A DNA stretch of 64,000 nt from positions 310,001-374,000 of the forward strand of contig JAAWWF010000016.1 of the NCBI GenBank assembly GCA_021404565.1, read 5' to 3'. The DNA is from Roseivirga sp. (lineage in GTDB: Bacteria; Bacteroidota; Bacteroidia; Cytophagales; Cyclobacteriaceae). Both the position numbers and the translations under genes were made by a program. Of the stretch, positions 1 to 7,714 are shown piece after piece (within the stretch, counting starts at the first letter, position 1; every line of letters starts with the position of its first letter). The notes beneath the pieces were generated by a model. That model was not told the DNA's origin, searched no databases, and saw only the letters and a list, made by a program, of their open reading frames with translations.

Positions 1-339
1 CTGGGTGATAATCATGGCATTCATCCCAGCATCTACCGCCTCGAGTAACACTTCTACATCCTCACCGCCCATATTCATTCGATCTGCGATCACCAACAGG
101 TTTTTATCCGGAGTAAGCTGATCCTGAATTTCGTAAAGTGTCCTGTTCAGGTTTTCAACCTTCTTGTCTCCAAATAAATCGGGCATAAGTTGTTTCAACA
201 CATAACCACCGTAAGGGTTTTTGTCAAGATGTGAGAAGGTATGGTTGTAGTTGGTAGGTTCCTCCCTGAAATAGCTGGCCAGAAACAAGATCAGGAAGAC
301 CCCGATAATCATTATGTAATATTTTCTATCTCCTTTCAT
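1..339 (-). CDS. DUF4350 domain-containing protein (N-terminal part, truncated by window edge)
   Basis: The first 113 codons read from ATG at 339 into the left edge of the window. The N-terminus is MKGDRKYY followed by one membrane segment (about residues 9-21), then a hydrophilic region containing TFSHLDKNPYGGYVLKQL and LVIADRM, which resemble the DUF4350 family of membrane proteins found next to MoxR ATPases and DUF58 proteins. The stop codon of the upstream DUF4129 gene overlaps this ATG (ATGA), so the two are probably translationally coupled. In related genomes the next genes in this direction are a MoxR-type AAA+ ATPase and a DUF58 protein; these would lie outside the window. The family's molecular function is unknown. 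Confidence 0.75.
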   Translation of the reverse strand, partial: MKGDRKYYIMIIGVFLILFLASYFREEPTNYNHTFSHLDKNPYGGYVLKQLMPDLFGDKKVENLNRTLYEIQDQLTPDKNLLVIADRMNMGGEDVEVLLEAVDAGMNAMIITQ

Positions 340-1034
340 ACTGTCTCAGGTAAAGGTTGATAGGTATTAGACATGATGACGGCTGATTGCTCTTTGGCTC
401 TTATAAAGATTGGTTCATCTACTTCAAAATCGCCATACCAGGCGTAATCAAAAAAGTAGGAAAGATCACGGAAAGAGTATCTCAGTTTATCGTCCTGAAT
501 TTCATAGAGGTATTCATAATTGGTTTTTCCGGCCTCCCAATCCACCATATGATTATCGCTCATATGCTTTAGGGTACGCAGGTAGGTCAGCCTGATGGCC
601 AGCCTGAAATCCTCCTTCTCCAGGGCTTCAGCCAGCAGTTTATCAAAGTCCAGGTCGTGGATATTTTCTTCCAGAAATTCAAAATCGGTGCTTCCTTTGT
701 CTGAGGAGCTATAGAAAACGTCCTTGACGTTCATTCCCAATAGCTTAATAATTGCAACCAGGAGCAGAAAGAACCCTCCGATATACAAGAGCGCTTTCCC
801 AAAAGGTGTTCCTGTAGCTGCTCTGAAGATGGATTCGATAAAACCCATGATATAGTCTATCACTCTCTGAAAAAAGGAGGGAGTTTCGGTAGGTGGAGCA
901 ATATAATCGAAGTCACCACTTTCTATGAATTCCTTGATTTTCTCAGCGTCATACTCACGTAATTCCTGAGGAACGGCTCCCTCCTGCTGATTGCTCTGAG
1001 CAACCGCCTGACCCATGAGGCCCAGCAGCATCAA
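336..1034 (-). CDS. DUF4129-type membrane protein
   Basis: A protein of about 232 aa with an N-terminal hydrophobic secretion signal ending in AVAQ, a periplasmic or extracytoplasmic stretch, one clear membrane segment near residues 80-100 (ALLYIGGFFLLLVAIIKLL) and a cytoplasmic helical domain with RLTYLRTLKHM and a C-terminal YAWYGDFEVDE patch typical of DUF4129. It belongs to the MoxR/DUF58/DUF4350 membrane operon; the exact role is unknown. The start is uncertain: the hydrophobic signal continues upstream in frame (KKTIKAWYII) but no ATG/GTG occurs there before the in-frame TAA, so the start is either TTG at 1034, ATG at 1031, or a rarer codon. An AGGAGG sequence lies about 40 nt upstream, inside the end of the preceding gene. 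Confidence 0.75.
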   Translation of the reverse strand: MMLLGLMGQAVAQSNQQEGAVPQELREYDAEKIKEFIESGDFDYIAPPTETPSFFQRVIDYIMGFIESIFRAATGTPFGKALLYIGGFFLLLVAIIKLLGMNVKDVFYSSSDKGSTDFEFLEENIHDLDFDKLLAEALEKEDFRLAIRLTYLRTLKHMSDNHMVDWEAGKTNYEYLYEIQDDKLRYSFRDLSYFFDYAWYGDFEVDEPIFIRAKEQSAVIMSNTYQPLPETV

Positions 1035-1050
1035 TATGATATACCAGGCT

Positions 1051-2010
1051 TTAATAGTCTTCTTCCTCCTCTTCGTTTTTTACGCCTAGTTGATCAATTC
1101 TTTGAATCAGTGATTTGGCATCGGATACTTCTGACATATGGAAATACTGGAGGTTCATACCCACTAAAGGTACTGAGTAGCTAAAAAATGTACCGAGTAA
1201 AAGGATGGCGGACAGCACATAAGATAGCAATTGCTGGAAAAGCGATGGTTCTGCCATAAAGTCAACTTCGACCCTGTTTAATGTTTGCAGGAAGAAATTA
1301 ACGTAAAAGGGAGCACTGAAAATCAGGGTTATGGCATTATAAATCAACATGAGCACAATGAACAAACCTATAGAGGGCCACCAGTTACGTCTTAAAAGCT
1401 TAAAGGCCCGGCTCAAGGCTTTCCCTATAGACTTACGCTCAAAAATCTGAGCTCCTACGGCAGTAAACATGATAATCATGAAAAAGCCAACGACCATATA
1501 CACGATAGGCAAGGCTAAAAAAGACAAGACTGCCAATACCAGGGTCAGCGGAATAAGAATGATCAGATAAACAACAAAAAAGACAATCCCATAGAGAAAC
1601 AGGGTACCTAAGAGTGGCCAATAGATTTTCTTCAGCTTGGCCCAAACCTCCTTGTGGGTAAAGTCACCATCACCTTTTTCTTCATATACTCTTATGACTG
1701 AATAGACCACTGCCATGATCATGGTACCTGCAAATACCATTAGAAACATAAAACCGAAAAGCGACAGGCCAAGCATTAAAAGATCCTCATCGTCAGGCAA
1801 AACCCCGGAATTGGAGTTGATTCCGAAAGAGATCAAAGCATTTAGCAGGTAAGACACCAGGAACATTCCTACAAGCACAAAGGGGCTGGTATAAAAAAGC
1901 AGGCTCTTAAAAAGAGGTTTCAGGGTAAGACGAATGAACTCAAAGGTACCTTCTATCTTCTGGCCAAAGGTCCTCTCTTTACGTAGTATGAATGGTCTTC
2001 TTGCGCTCAT
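1051..2010 (-). CDS. Polytopic membrane protein of the MoxR-type locus
   Basis: A 319-aa protein with about six to seven hydrophobic segments (roughly residues 38-62, 78-106, 130-185, 210-232, 262-285) and a strongly acidic C-terminus (EEEEEDY). I recognise no enzymatic motif. Its position, overlapping the end of the SpoIIM-like gene by 32 nt and followed by the DUF4129 gene, marks it as the membrane protein regularly present between those genes in Bacteroidota MoxR operons. It probably forms part of a membrane complex, but its job is not known. Start ATG at 2010 is well supported. Confidence 0.7.
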   Translation of the reverse strand: MSARRPFILRKERTFGQKIEGTFEFIRLTLKPLFKSLLFYTSPFVLVGMFLVSYLLNALISFGINSNSGVLPDDEDLLMLGLSLFGFMFLMVFAGTMIMAVVYSVIRVYEEKGDGDFTHKEVWAKLKKIYWPLLGTLFLYGIVFFVVYLIILIPLTLVLAVLSFLALPIVYMVVGFFMIIMFTAVGAQIFERKSIGKALSRAFKLLRRNWWPSIGLFIVLMLIYNAITLIFSAPFYVNFFLQTLNRVEVDFMAEPSLFQQLLSYVLSAILLLGTFFSYSVPLVGMNLQYFHMSEVSDAKSLIQRIDQLGVKNEEEEEDY

Positions 2011-2953
2011 TGTCCAGCCGTATAGGGTAGATGATATAATAATAAATAATAAAGGCTGCTGAGCCTAAAATGATCAAAAGGCTTAAGGCCCAGTGCATGC
2101 TTGTAAAACGGGTAAAGAAACCTTCAATAAAGCCTGCCATGATAAACACGGGCATCAGGGCCATTACAATCTTAAGGCCATTTATGGCACCTCGTTTAAA
2201 GGAGGCTATGCGGGAATAAGTGCCCGGAAAGAGAATGCTGTTACCCATGATAAAGCCTGCCGCACCCGCTATGACAATAGCAGAGAGCTCCAGCGTACCG
2301 TGCAGCATCACCACCTTAAAGGCCTCGTTCATAAAACCTTCCTGGGCCAGAAAAGTAAAGAAGGTACCCACCATCACTCCATTGGTAAAAAGCATATACA
2401 CAGTGCCTATGGAGATGAACAGGCCTGCTGCAAAAGCAAAAAAGCTTACCCGAACGTTGTTAAAGGTAATGGCAAAGAAAGTATCCAGCTGACCCTCACG
2501 GCCATATACTGCCAGTACATCTCCCTTCTCCATATTTTCTAAAGTCATATTCACATAGGCATCCCCCATAATGGTTCTTACAAAAGATTCCTCGGCATTT
2601 TGTGATATAACTCCTATGATAATGGCGACAGTGAATACGGCAAATGAGTAGAACAGCTTAACGTGATTCTCACGCATGAGCAGGGGGGCCTCATATTTCC
2701 AGAAAGTCACAAACCGCCTCTTGTCCTCATTCTTGTTCTTATAGATGTACATGTGAATCTTCGAGGCAAGCCCGTTGAGATATTCATGTGTCTGACTATG
2801 CGGATATTGCGTTCTTGCAAAAGCAAGATCGTCTGTGACCTGAATGAAGAGGTCAGAGAGCTTGTCCGGGTCGGCTTTTGACTTATTGTTAAGTAATAGC
2901 TCGAACTCCTCCCATTTTTTGACGTTCCTTTTGACAAAGGCTGCTTCGCGCAT
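1979..2953 (-). CDS. Stage II sporulation protein M (SpoIIM) family membrane protein
   Basis: About 324 aa. The start chosen is ATG at 2953 because MREAAFVKRN is the characteristic N-terminus of this family in Bacteroidota; an in-frame TTG 30 nt further upstream is less likely. The N-terminal ~100 residues are soluble and helical, followed by several membrane segments (from residue ~105 on) that include the family hallmarks HGTLELSAIVIAGAAG and the FxNNVRVSF segment. SpoIIM is a peptidoglycan-hydrolase partner in Bacillus sporulation; homologues in non-sporulating Bacteroidota sit next to RDD and MoxR genes as here, with unknown function. Divergent from the RDD gene (164-nt intergenic region). 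Confidence 0.85.
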   Translation of the reverse strand: MREAAFVKRNVKKWEEFELLLNNKSKADPDKLSDLFIQVTDDLAFARTQYPHSQTHEYLNGLASKIHMYIYKNKNEDKRRFVTFWKYEAPLLMRENHVKLFYSFAVFTVAIIIGVISQNAEESFVRTIMGDAYVNMTLENMEKGDVLAVYGREGQLDTFFAITFNNVRVSFFAFAAGLFISIGTVYMLFTNGVMVGTFFTFLAQEGFMNEAFKVVMLHGTLELSAIVIAGAAGFIMGNSILFPGTYSRIASFKRGAINGLKIVMALMPVFIMAGFIEGFFTRFTSMHWALSLLIILGSAAFIIYYYIIYPIRLDNERKKTIHTT

Positions 2954-3117
2954 CCGTAAGGCTAGTTTATGAACAAGGCCCAATATACAAATCCAATCAG
3001 TAAATTCTCATCCTTTTTTGTGTCAGGCACTAAACCTTTAGTCGAAAAAAATCCTTTTATACTTATAATTGATTTTATTAGCGTGGTTTAGTGATTAGAG
3101 TGTAGAAGAAAGTAGTC

Positions 3118-3819
3118 ATGCAGGTTAGCATCAGAACAACCCAAAACGTATTTATAGACCAGGACAAAGCCGGGGTGGGGCACCGTATTCTGGCTATGCT
3201 CATAGATTTGACCATCATGATCATGGCCTCAGTGGGTATAGGAGCACTGCTCACCCTTACCACCTTTGACGCGGTATGGATTCAGACCTTATTTTACTTC
3301 CCCATTTTCTTCTATCACCTGTACATGGAGATACTGAATAACGGGCAATCTGTAGGTAAAATGGTGGTCGGTATCAAAGTAGTTCGGCTTGACGGCACCC
3401 CTCCCACGATTGGCGGATACATCATGCGATGGATTTTAAGCCCGCTTGACCTGATGCTAAGTGGCTCTGTAGCAATTATTTCGATAGGTCTTACCGAACA
3501 TGGGCAACGACTGGGCGATCTGGCTGCCGGTACTACCGTAATCAAGCTGAAGAGGACCAAGAACGTTTCACGCCTGCAATTGGTGGAGAAAATGGATGAA
3601 GACTATGAACCGCAGTTTCCGGAAGTAAAGGCTCTAAGCGATACGGATGTGGCTTTGATTAAGGAGTGCCTACAGGTAAAGGCCAAACACGCCAACCTTA
3701 CCCCCGTACAGCTCGTAGCTGCCAAAGTAAAAGAAACGCTTAATATAGAATCTGAGCTACAGCCGGTGGCTTTTCTGTACACAATTTTAAGAGATCACAC
3801 TTACTATACCACACGTTGA
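3118..3819 (+). CDS. RDD family membrane protein
   Basis: A 233-aa protein whose first 150 residues form an RDD domain: AGVGHRILAMLIDLTIM contains the Arg-Asp signature at the first membrane segment, NGQSVGKMVVGIKVVR is the conserved loop, and GQRLGDLAAGTTVIK ends the domain. The C-terminal ~75 residues are soluble and helical. RDD proteins are small transmembrane proteins of uncertain role (some act in ion transport). The gene is divergent from the SpoIIM-like gene, the normal arrangement for this locus in Bacteroidota. Its stop overlaps the start of the next gene. Confidence 0.85.
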   Translation: MQVSIRTTQNVFIDQDKAGVGHRILAMLIDLTIMIMASVGIGALLTLTTFDAVWIQTLFYFPIFFYHLYMEILNNGQSVGKMVVGIKVVRLDGTPPTIGGYIMRWILSPLDLMLSGSVAIISIGLTEHGQRLGDLAAGTTVIKLKRTKNVSRLQLVEKMDEDYEPQFPEVKALSDTDVALIKECLQVKAKHANLTPVQLVAAKVKETLNIESELQPVAFLYTILRDHTYYTTR

Positions 3820-4475
3820 GGAAGCTGCCCAAAAAAGATCAACGTGCCATTGCCCGCTGGACCTTCGTGCTCTCGCTCATCTTTACCCAATTTGTGGTAT
3901 ACGATGACCTGGCGGCACAGCTCCCCGCGAACAGTTTTCCGGAATACTATGATCAGGAGACCTTTGAGCCTATGCTGGATTCACTACGCGAGCTCTATGG
4001 TAAGAAGGTATCGTACAAAAACAAAAAGGGCCTGGAGCTGGCTACACTCCTGGCCATTTCTCATTATCCTGAGCTTCAACAGCGGAAGGTAAAAGTGATC
4101 ATAAAGAATGTAAAAGGTGCCCCTGTAGAAGCCAGCTTTTCTCCCTTCAATTTCATCAAGTTCAGAAAGGGCAAGATTTACAAGGTCATCATCCAGGAGA
4201 ATTCCTTTATGGAAAGGCTTCCGCTTAACCAGCAGGTAGCAGCAATCGGGCATGAGATGGCTCACTTTATACAGTATGAACGCAGGGGCTTTATGGGCAC
4301 ACTCTTCACATTGCTGGGCTATGTCACCTCGGATAAAAAGCGTTATCGCTTCGAAAAAGCAGCCGATAAAATAGCCATGGACCACGGTTTGGGAAGACAA
4401 ATGCTGGACTTTGCCTTCTATACCAGCGATCAGGAGATTAAAGCCTATATGGACGAAAAGGGCTATGAGTACTAA
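3816..4475 (+). CDS. Putative zinc metallopeptidase-like protein (HEXXH)
   Basis: A 219-aa protein beginning at TTG (3816) that overlaps the TGA of the RDD gene (TTGA), which suggests translational coupling. An N-terminal hydrophobic segment (about residues 14-30, FVLSLIFTQFVVYDDLAAQL) may be a signal or anchor. At residues ~143-147 it carries HEMAH inside AIGHEMAHFIQYERRG, a HEXXH zinc site, and about 40 residues later EKAADKIAMDHGL supplies an acidic candidate third ligand. This is the layout of gluzincin-like peptidases, but I cannot assign a named family. It sits between the RDD protein and a small cytochrome-b5-like protein, overlapping both. Confidence 0.65.
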   Translation: MRKLPKKDQRAIARWTFVLSLIFTQFVVYDDLAAQLPANSFPEYYDQETFEPMLDSLRELYGKKVSYKNKKGLELATLLAISHYPELQQRKVKVIIKNVKGAPVEASFSPFNFIKFRKGKIYKVIIQENSFMERLPLNQQVAAIGHEMAHFIQYERRGFMGTLFTLLGYVTSDKKRYRFEKAADKIAMDHGLGRQMLDFAFYTSDQEIKAYMDEKGYEY

Positions 4476-4698
4476 AACCTATACCCGGGCTCAGCTGGCA
4501 CTACGCAATGGCCAGGACAGAGAGGAAATATGGGTCGCCTACCAACAGAAAGTCTATGATGTCAGCGCTTCCAGGTTATGGAGAAATGGCAAGCATTATG
4601 AACATTGGGCCGGTCAGGACCTGACTGACGAGCTGCCGGATGCGCCTCACACCGAAGAGGTTTTTAAGCGGTTTGAGCAGATCGGGGTTTTGGAATGA
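4465..4698 (+). CDS. Small cytochrome b5-like heme/steroid-binding domain protein
   Basis: A 77-aa protein. The start is ATG at 4465, 11 nt inside the preceding gene; a longer in-frame start at 4411 would give residues unlike the family. The sequence YTRAQLALRNGQD, VAYQQKVYDVSASRLWRNG and HYEHWAGQDLTDEL follows the short stand-alone cytochrome-b5-like domains of bacteria and archaea (xVYDVSxSxLWxxGxH..AGxDLTxxL). The HPGG motif of classical cytochrome b5 is absent, as in other members of this short group, so heme binding is inferred from family rather than seen. Last gene of the RDD unit. Confidence 0.75.
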   Translation: MSTKTYTRAQLALRNGQDREEIWVAYQQKVYDVSASRLWRNGKHYEHWAGQDLTDELPDAPHTEEVFKRFEQIGVLE

Positions 4699-4699
4699 T

Positions 4700-4754
4700 G
4701 AATTTTGAGTTTTGAATGTTGAATTATTCATCCATCATTCAAAACTCAAAATTC
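4700..4754. terminator. 19-bp perfect inverted repeat between convergent genes
   Basis: Arms GAATTTTGAGTTTTGAATG (4700-4718) and its exact reverse complement (4736-4754) flank a 17-nt loop. It lies between the stops of two convergent genes, so a bidirectional transcription terminator is the simplest reading. The stem is very AT-rich and lacks a GC core, so a dispersed intergenic repeat is an alternative. Confidence 0.5.
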
Positions 4755-4764
4755 CCCTGACGAC

Positions 4765-6189
4765 TCAATTCCAGTTAATACGTACTTTTCGTCTGGCGCA
4801 GTCACTATCGGGTTCGGTTGAAGGATCATCGAGGAAATCAGCTACCATCTTAAAATAGCATCCTCCGAATACACTGTGTCCCTCCCAGGGGAACTCCACA
4901 AAAAAGCTGTTTTCCAGAGTTTTCACTGTCTCCAGGGCGTTGGCTACCGGTGTAATAGGGTCAAAGGCTCCGTTTGCTACCAATGAAGGTATATCAGATA
5001 CCACCGGTTCGTTTACGTATGCCGGAGCTCTGTACGAGTGCCATTTTTCCAGAATGGCTGGATCTGACATAAAAAAAGCAGGCCCCGGCATGAACTCCGC
5101 ATTGGCTTTGAGATTTGCCTTCATATGGGCGTCACCGCTAAACCCAAGCTCATCATGTGCATTAAAGGACCAGTTCATAGCGATGTTAATCAGCCTGGCC
5201 CTACCGGCCAACGGCTGCACGCCATTGAGTATGCCGCGTTGGTCTTTGTTTTTTACTGCCAGGATATAAGCCGGCAGCTGCTCAAAGGTGTTGCGGATGT
5301 AGAGCATCTGTTGGGTAAACAACAGAAAATCCTGTGCATTCATTGTAAAAGGCTTTCCCTGCCATGAAAAGGTCACCGGATTGGTTTTTAAGTCTTCCAA
5401 AACCTCAAAGTACGTATCCTTAAGATTCGGGTATTTTCTATTACAATTGGCATCTGCCTCACAAGTATCAAAAAGCCTGAAAAGTGATTGTTTAATATTG
5501 CCAATGAAATTTTCGTATAGGTTGGTTTGAGGTGGAAACAGACCCGATAATGTAGAGGTACGAGTCTGCTCGGGGAAATCACGCATATAAGCCAGGGCCA
5601 GGCGAGAGCCATAAGAGCCTCCGAACAGGTTCCATTGCTCATAACCGAGTGCCTTTCTAAGATCGTCCAGGTCTTGAGCATTCTGAATGGTAGTATAGCC
5701 GGCCTGATCTACGCCATCTTTACGCATCAGGGCCTTGCAGCTTGCAGCCACTTTTTGCAATTCTTCCAACTCTTGTTCCAGGGTCAGGTCCATGCCCAAT
5801 ACAGCCAATAGTTTATCACCCAAATCGCTGCACAGGGCATGAGAAGAGCCAGTTCCGCGCTGATCCATCAGTATAAAATCCCGATCACTTCTTAATCGTG
5901 AATTAGCAAAATAACCTGCCATTGGCAGTGTGGCACCTCCGGGACCACCCTGTAGGTATACAATGGGGTCCTTACTGGCGTTGCGATCGGTAGCCTTCAA
6001 TACCAGGTAAGCCAGCTTGATTTTTCGGCTATTAGGATCATCTCGATTTTCGGGTACTTCCAGATAACCGCAATCTACATTTGGATCATTGGCAAATTGG
6101 GGTAGTGCGCAGGACCCAGTGAGCTTTTGTCGCGCTTCAGAGCAAGACAGAAAGCTAATGCTGAGCGCTACAAGCAAAAAGTATCTCAT
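4765..6189 (-). CDS. Secreted alpha/beta hydrolase, S33 aminopeptidase type (lipoprotein)
   Basis: A 474-aa protein with a lipoprotein signal (lipobox FLSC, Cys16). It carries the proline-iminopeptidase/tripeptidyl-aminopeptidase signatures: YLQGGPGGA (oxyanion-hole loop, ~78-86), DQRGTGSS (~109-116), the nucleophile elbow GGSYG with Ser192, a late GAFDPITP supplying the catalytic Asp, and EGHSVFGGC supplying the His. The likely role is release of N-terminal residues from peptides at the cell envelope. The length fits the exported SAP/TAP-like members of family S33. It is followed on the same strand by a dipeptidase lipoprotein gene upstream (6299-7537), consistent with peptide scavenging. 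Confidence 0.85.
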   Translation of the reverse strand: MRYFLLVALSISFLSCSEARQKLTGSCALPQFANDPNVDCGYLEVPENRDDPNSRKIKLAYLVLKATDRNASKDPIVYLQGGPGGATLPMAGYFANSRLRSDRDFILMDQRGTGSSHALCSDLGDKLLAVLGMDLTLEQELEELQKVAASCKALMRKDGVDQAGYTTIQNAQDLDDLRKALGYEQWNLFGGSYGSRLALAYMRDFPEQTRTSTLSGLFPPQTNLYENFIGNIKQSLFRLFDTCEADANCNRKYPNLKDTYFEVLEDLKTNPVTFSWQGKPFTMNAQDFLLFTQQMLYIRNTFEQLPAYILAVKNKDQRGILNGVQPLAGRARLINIAMNWSFNAHDELGFSGDAHMKANLKANAEFMPGPAFFMSDPAILEKWHSYRAPAYVNEPVVSDIPSLVANGAFDPITPVANALETVKTLENSFFVEFPWEGHSVFGGCYFKMVADFLDDPSTEPDSDCARRKVRINWN

Positions 6190-6298
6190 GCATAGGGTAT
6201 ACTGAGCCTCTCCGGAAAGGTTGTTTTACTCCCCTGCCTATGTTGCCAAATTCAAAATCTGACGTGAATTACCAAGACAGCCGCCTTAAAAAAAGGAT

Positions 6299-7537
6299 TT
6301 AGCTCGATGCAGCTACTTTCTCAACAGATCTCCAGACACGGAAGACATTTTTATAACAGATTTTGGCGATGTCTTCTTCGGTATACCCCCGCTTCAATAG
6401 CTCAAAAATCAGGTTAGGGTACTGCGACACGTCCTTCAGTCCGGTTGGTAAAGAATCTCCCACACCGTCAAAGTCAGAACCAAAGCCCACATTGTCGGTA
6501 CCGCCTGTAAGTGCTACTACATGGTCGATGTGGTCCGCTACGGTAGACACACTTGCCCAGGGATCGTTGTTTTTCGTGTACTCATCCAGGTAAGCTTTCG
6601 CCTTCGGATCATTCCGTGCCAGGTCGTTATCGGCCAGCCAGTTAATCACATGTTCATCATAAGTAGATTTTCGGGCCCGATAGGCACTATCCAGAAAGCT
6701 GCTACCAAAGTTGATCATGATCACGCCATCTTCTTCGCCCAGTCTTTTGATCATATCATCATTCATATTGCGCTCAAAGCCGGGGGTAAACTTACGTGCT
6801 GAAGAGTGTGAGGCAATGGCAGGAGCTTTAGACAGATCCATCACCTGCCAGAAGGTATCGTCCGATACGTGAGAAATATCAACCATAATGCCCACCCGGT
6901 TCATTTCGGCCACTACGTCTTTACCGTAGGTGCTAAGTCCACCATGGGTGCGCGTAGTATCATAAGAAGAGTCACAGATCTTATTGTCCTTGCCATGCGT
7001 GAGGGTGATATATCGAATACCTCTTTTATGGAAGTACTCAACCATGGCAATGTCATTTTCTACCGGAGCTCCGTTTTCCATGCCCATGGGTAAAGAGATC
7101 ACCCCTTTGGCAAAGTTCTTTTCAACATCGTCAGGTGAATAGGCCATGGCAAATTTATCAGGCCATTTCTCAGTCAGACGTTCTGTCATTGAGATCAGGG
7201 AATCAGCCAGCTCTTTGGCCCCACCAGTTACCTGATATTGCGCGGGAGTATAGATGGACATAAAGGGGGCATCCAGTCCACCCTCTTTGGTTCTTGGAAA
7301 ATCAAAGTTGCCGCCATCCGTTCTCACGGACACATCCAAAGCTTCTCTCCTGAGTGTAAAACCACCCACCTGCATACGGTAAGGCAGGTCTACGTGCCCG
7401 TCTACCATAATGTACTTTTGAGCCAGCTCTTTGGCTTTTTCCATCAACTCAGCATCGGTGAGGTCGGTTTTTTCAGGAGTACAGGCAAATACACTAAGTA
7501 AGGCCAGTGCTAAAAGAGAAGTAAGTCTTCGTGTCAT
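6299..7537 (-). CDS. Membrane dipeptidase, family M19 (lipoprotein)
   Basis: About 412 aa from ATG at 7537, which gives a clean lipoprotein signal MTRRLTSLLALALLSVFAC; the longer in-frame start at 7573 would bury it. The zinc-site residues of the M19 (renal dipeptidase-like) family are visible in order: DGHVDLPYR (His and Asp), MGMENGAP (bridging Glu), DISHVSD and ASHSSARKF (His ligands), and GSDFDGVG (Asp). It hydrolyses dipeptides, probably in the periplasm. The neighbouring S33 peptidase on the same strand suggests a shared peptide-catabolic role. Confidence 0.9.
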   Translation of the reverse strand: MTRRLTSLLALALLSVFACTPEKTDLTDAELMEKAKELAQKYIMVDGHVDLPYRMQVGGFTLRREALDVSVRTDGGNFDFPRTKEGGLDAPFMSIYTPAQYQVTGGAKELADSLISMTERLTEKWPDKFAMAYSPDDVEKNFAKGVISLPMGMENGAPVENDIAMVEYFHKRGIRYITLTHGKDNKICDSSYDTTRTHGGLSTYGKDVVAEMNRVGIMVDISHVSDDTFWQVMDLSKAPAIASHSSARKFTPGFERNMNDDMIKRLGEEDGVIMINFGSSFLDSAYRARKSTYDEHVINWLADNDLARNDPKAKAYLDEYTKNNDPWASVSTVADHIDHVVALTGGTDNVGFGSDFDGVGDSLPTGLKDVSQYPNLIFELLKRGYTEEDIAKICYKNVFRVWRSVEKVAASS

Positions 7538-7714
7538 ATCAAAAAAATTGAGGTTGGAATATACGGAGGGCATTCCTATTTCGGAAGGGAGATTATATGG
7601 GCCTAACTCGGATAAACATTGAATCTCGCAACCATTCTTAGCTCACCTTCTATTGTATATATAGAATTTTCACTATTATGCTTTTAATATTAGTGAATAT
7701 TTGAAAAATAATAT

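Noticed and set aside
2093-2937. Plus-strand and second minus-strand frames over the SpoIIM-like gene
   Set aside because: Antisense or shifted shadows of a well-supported family member; no own start context or motif.
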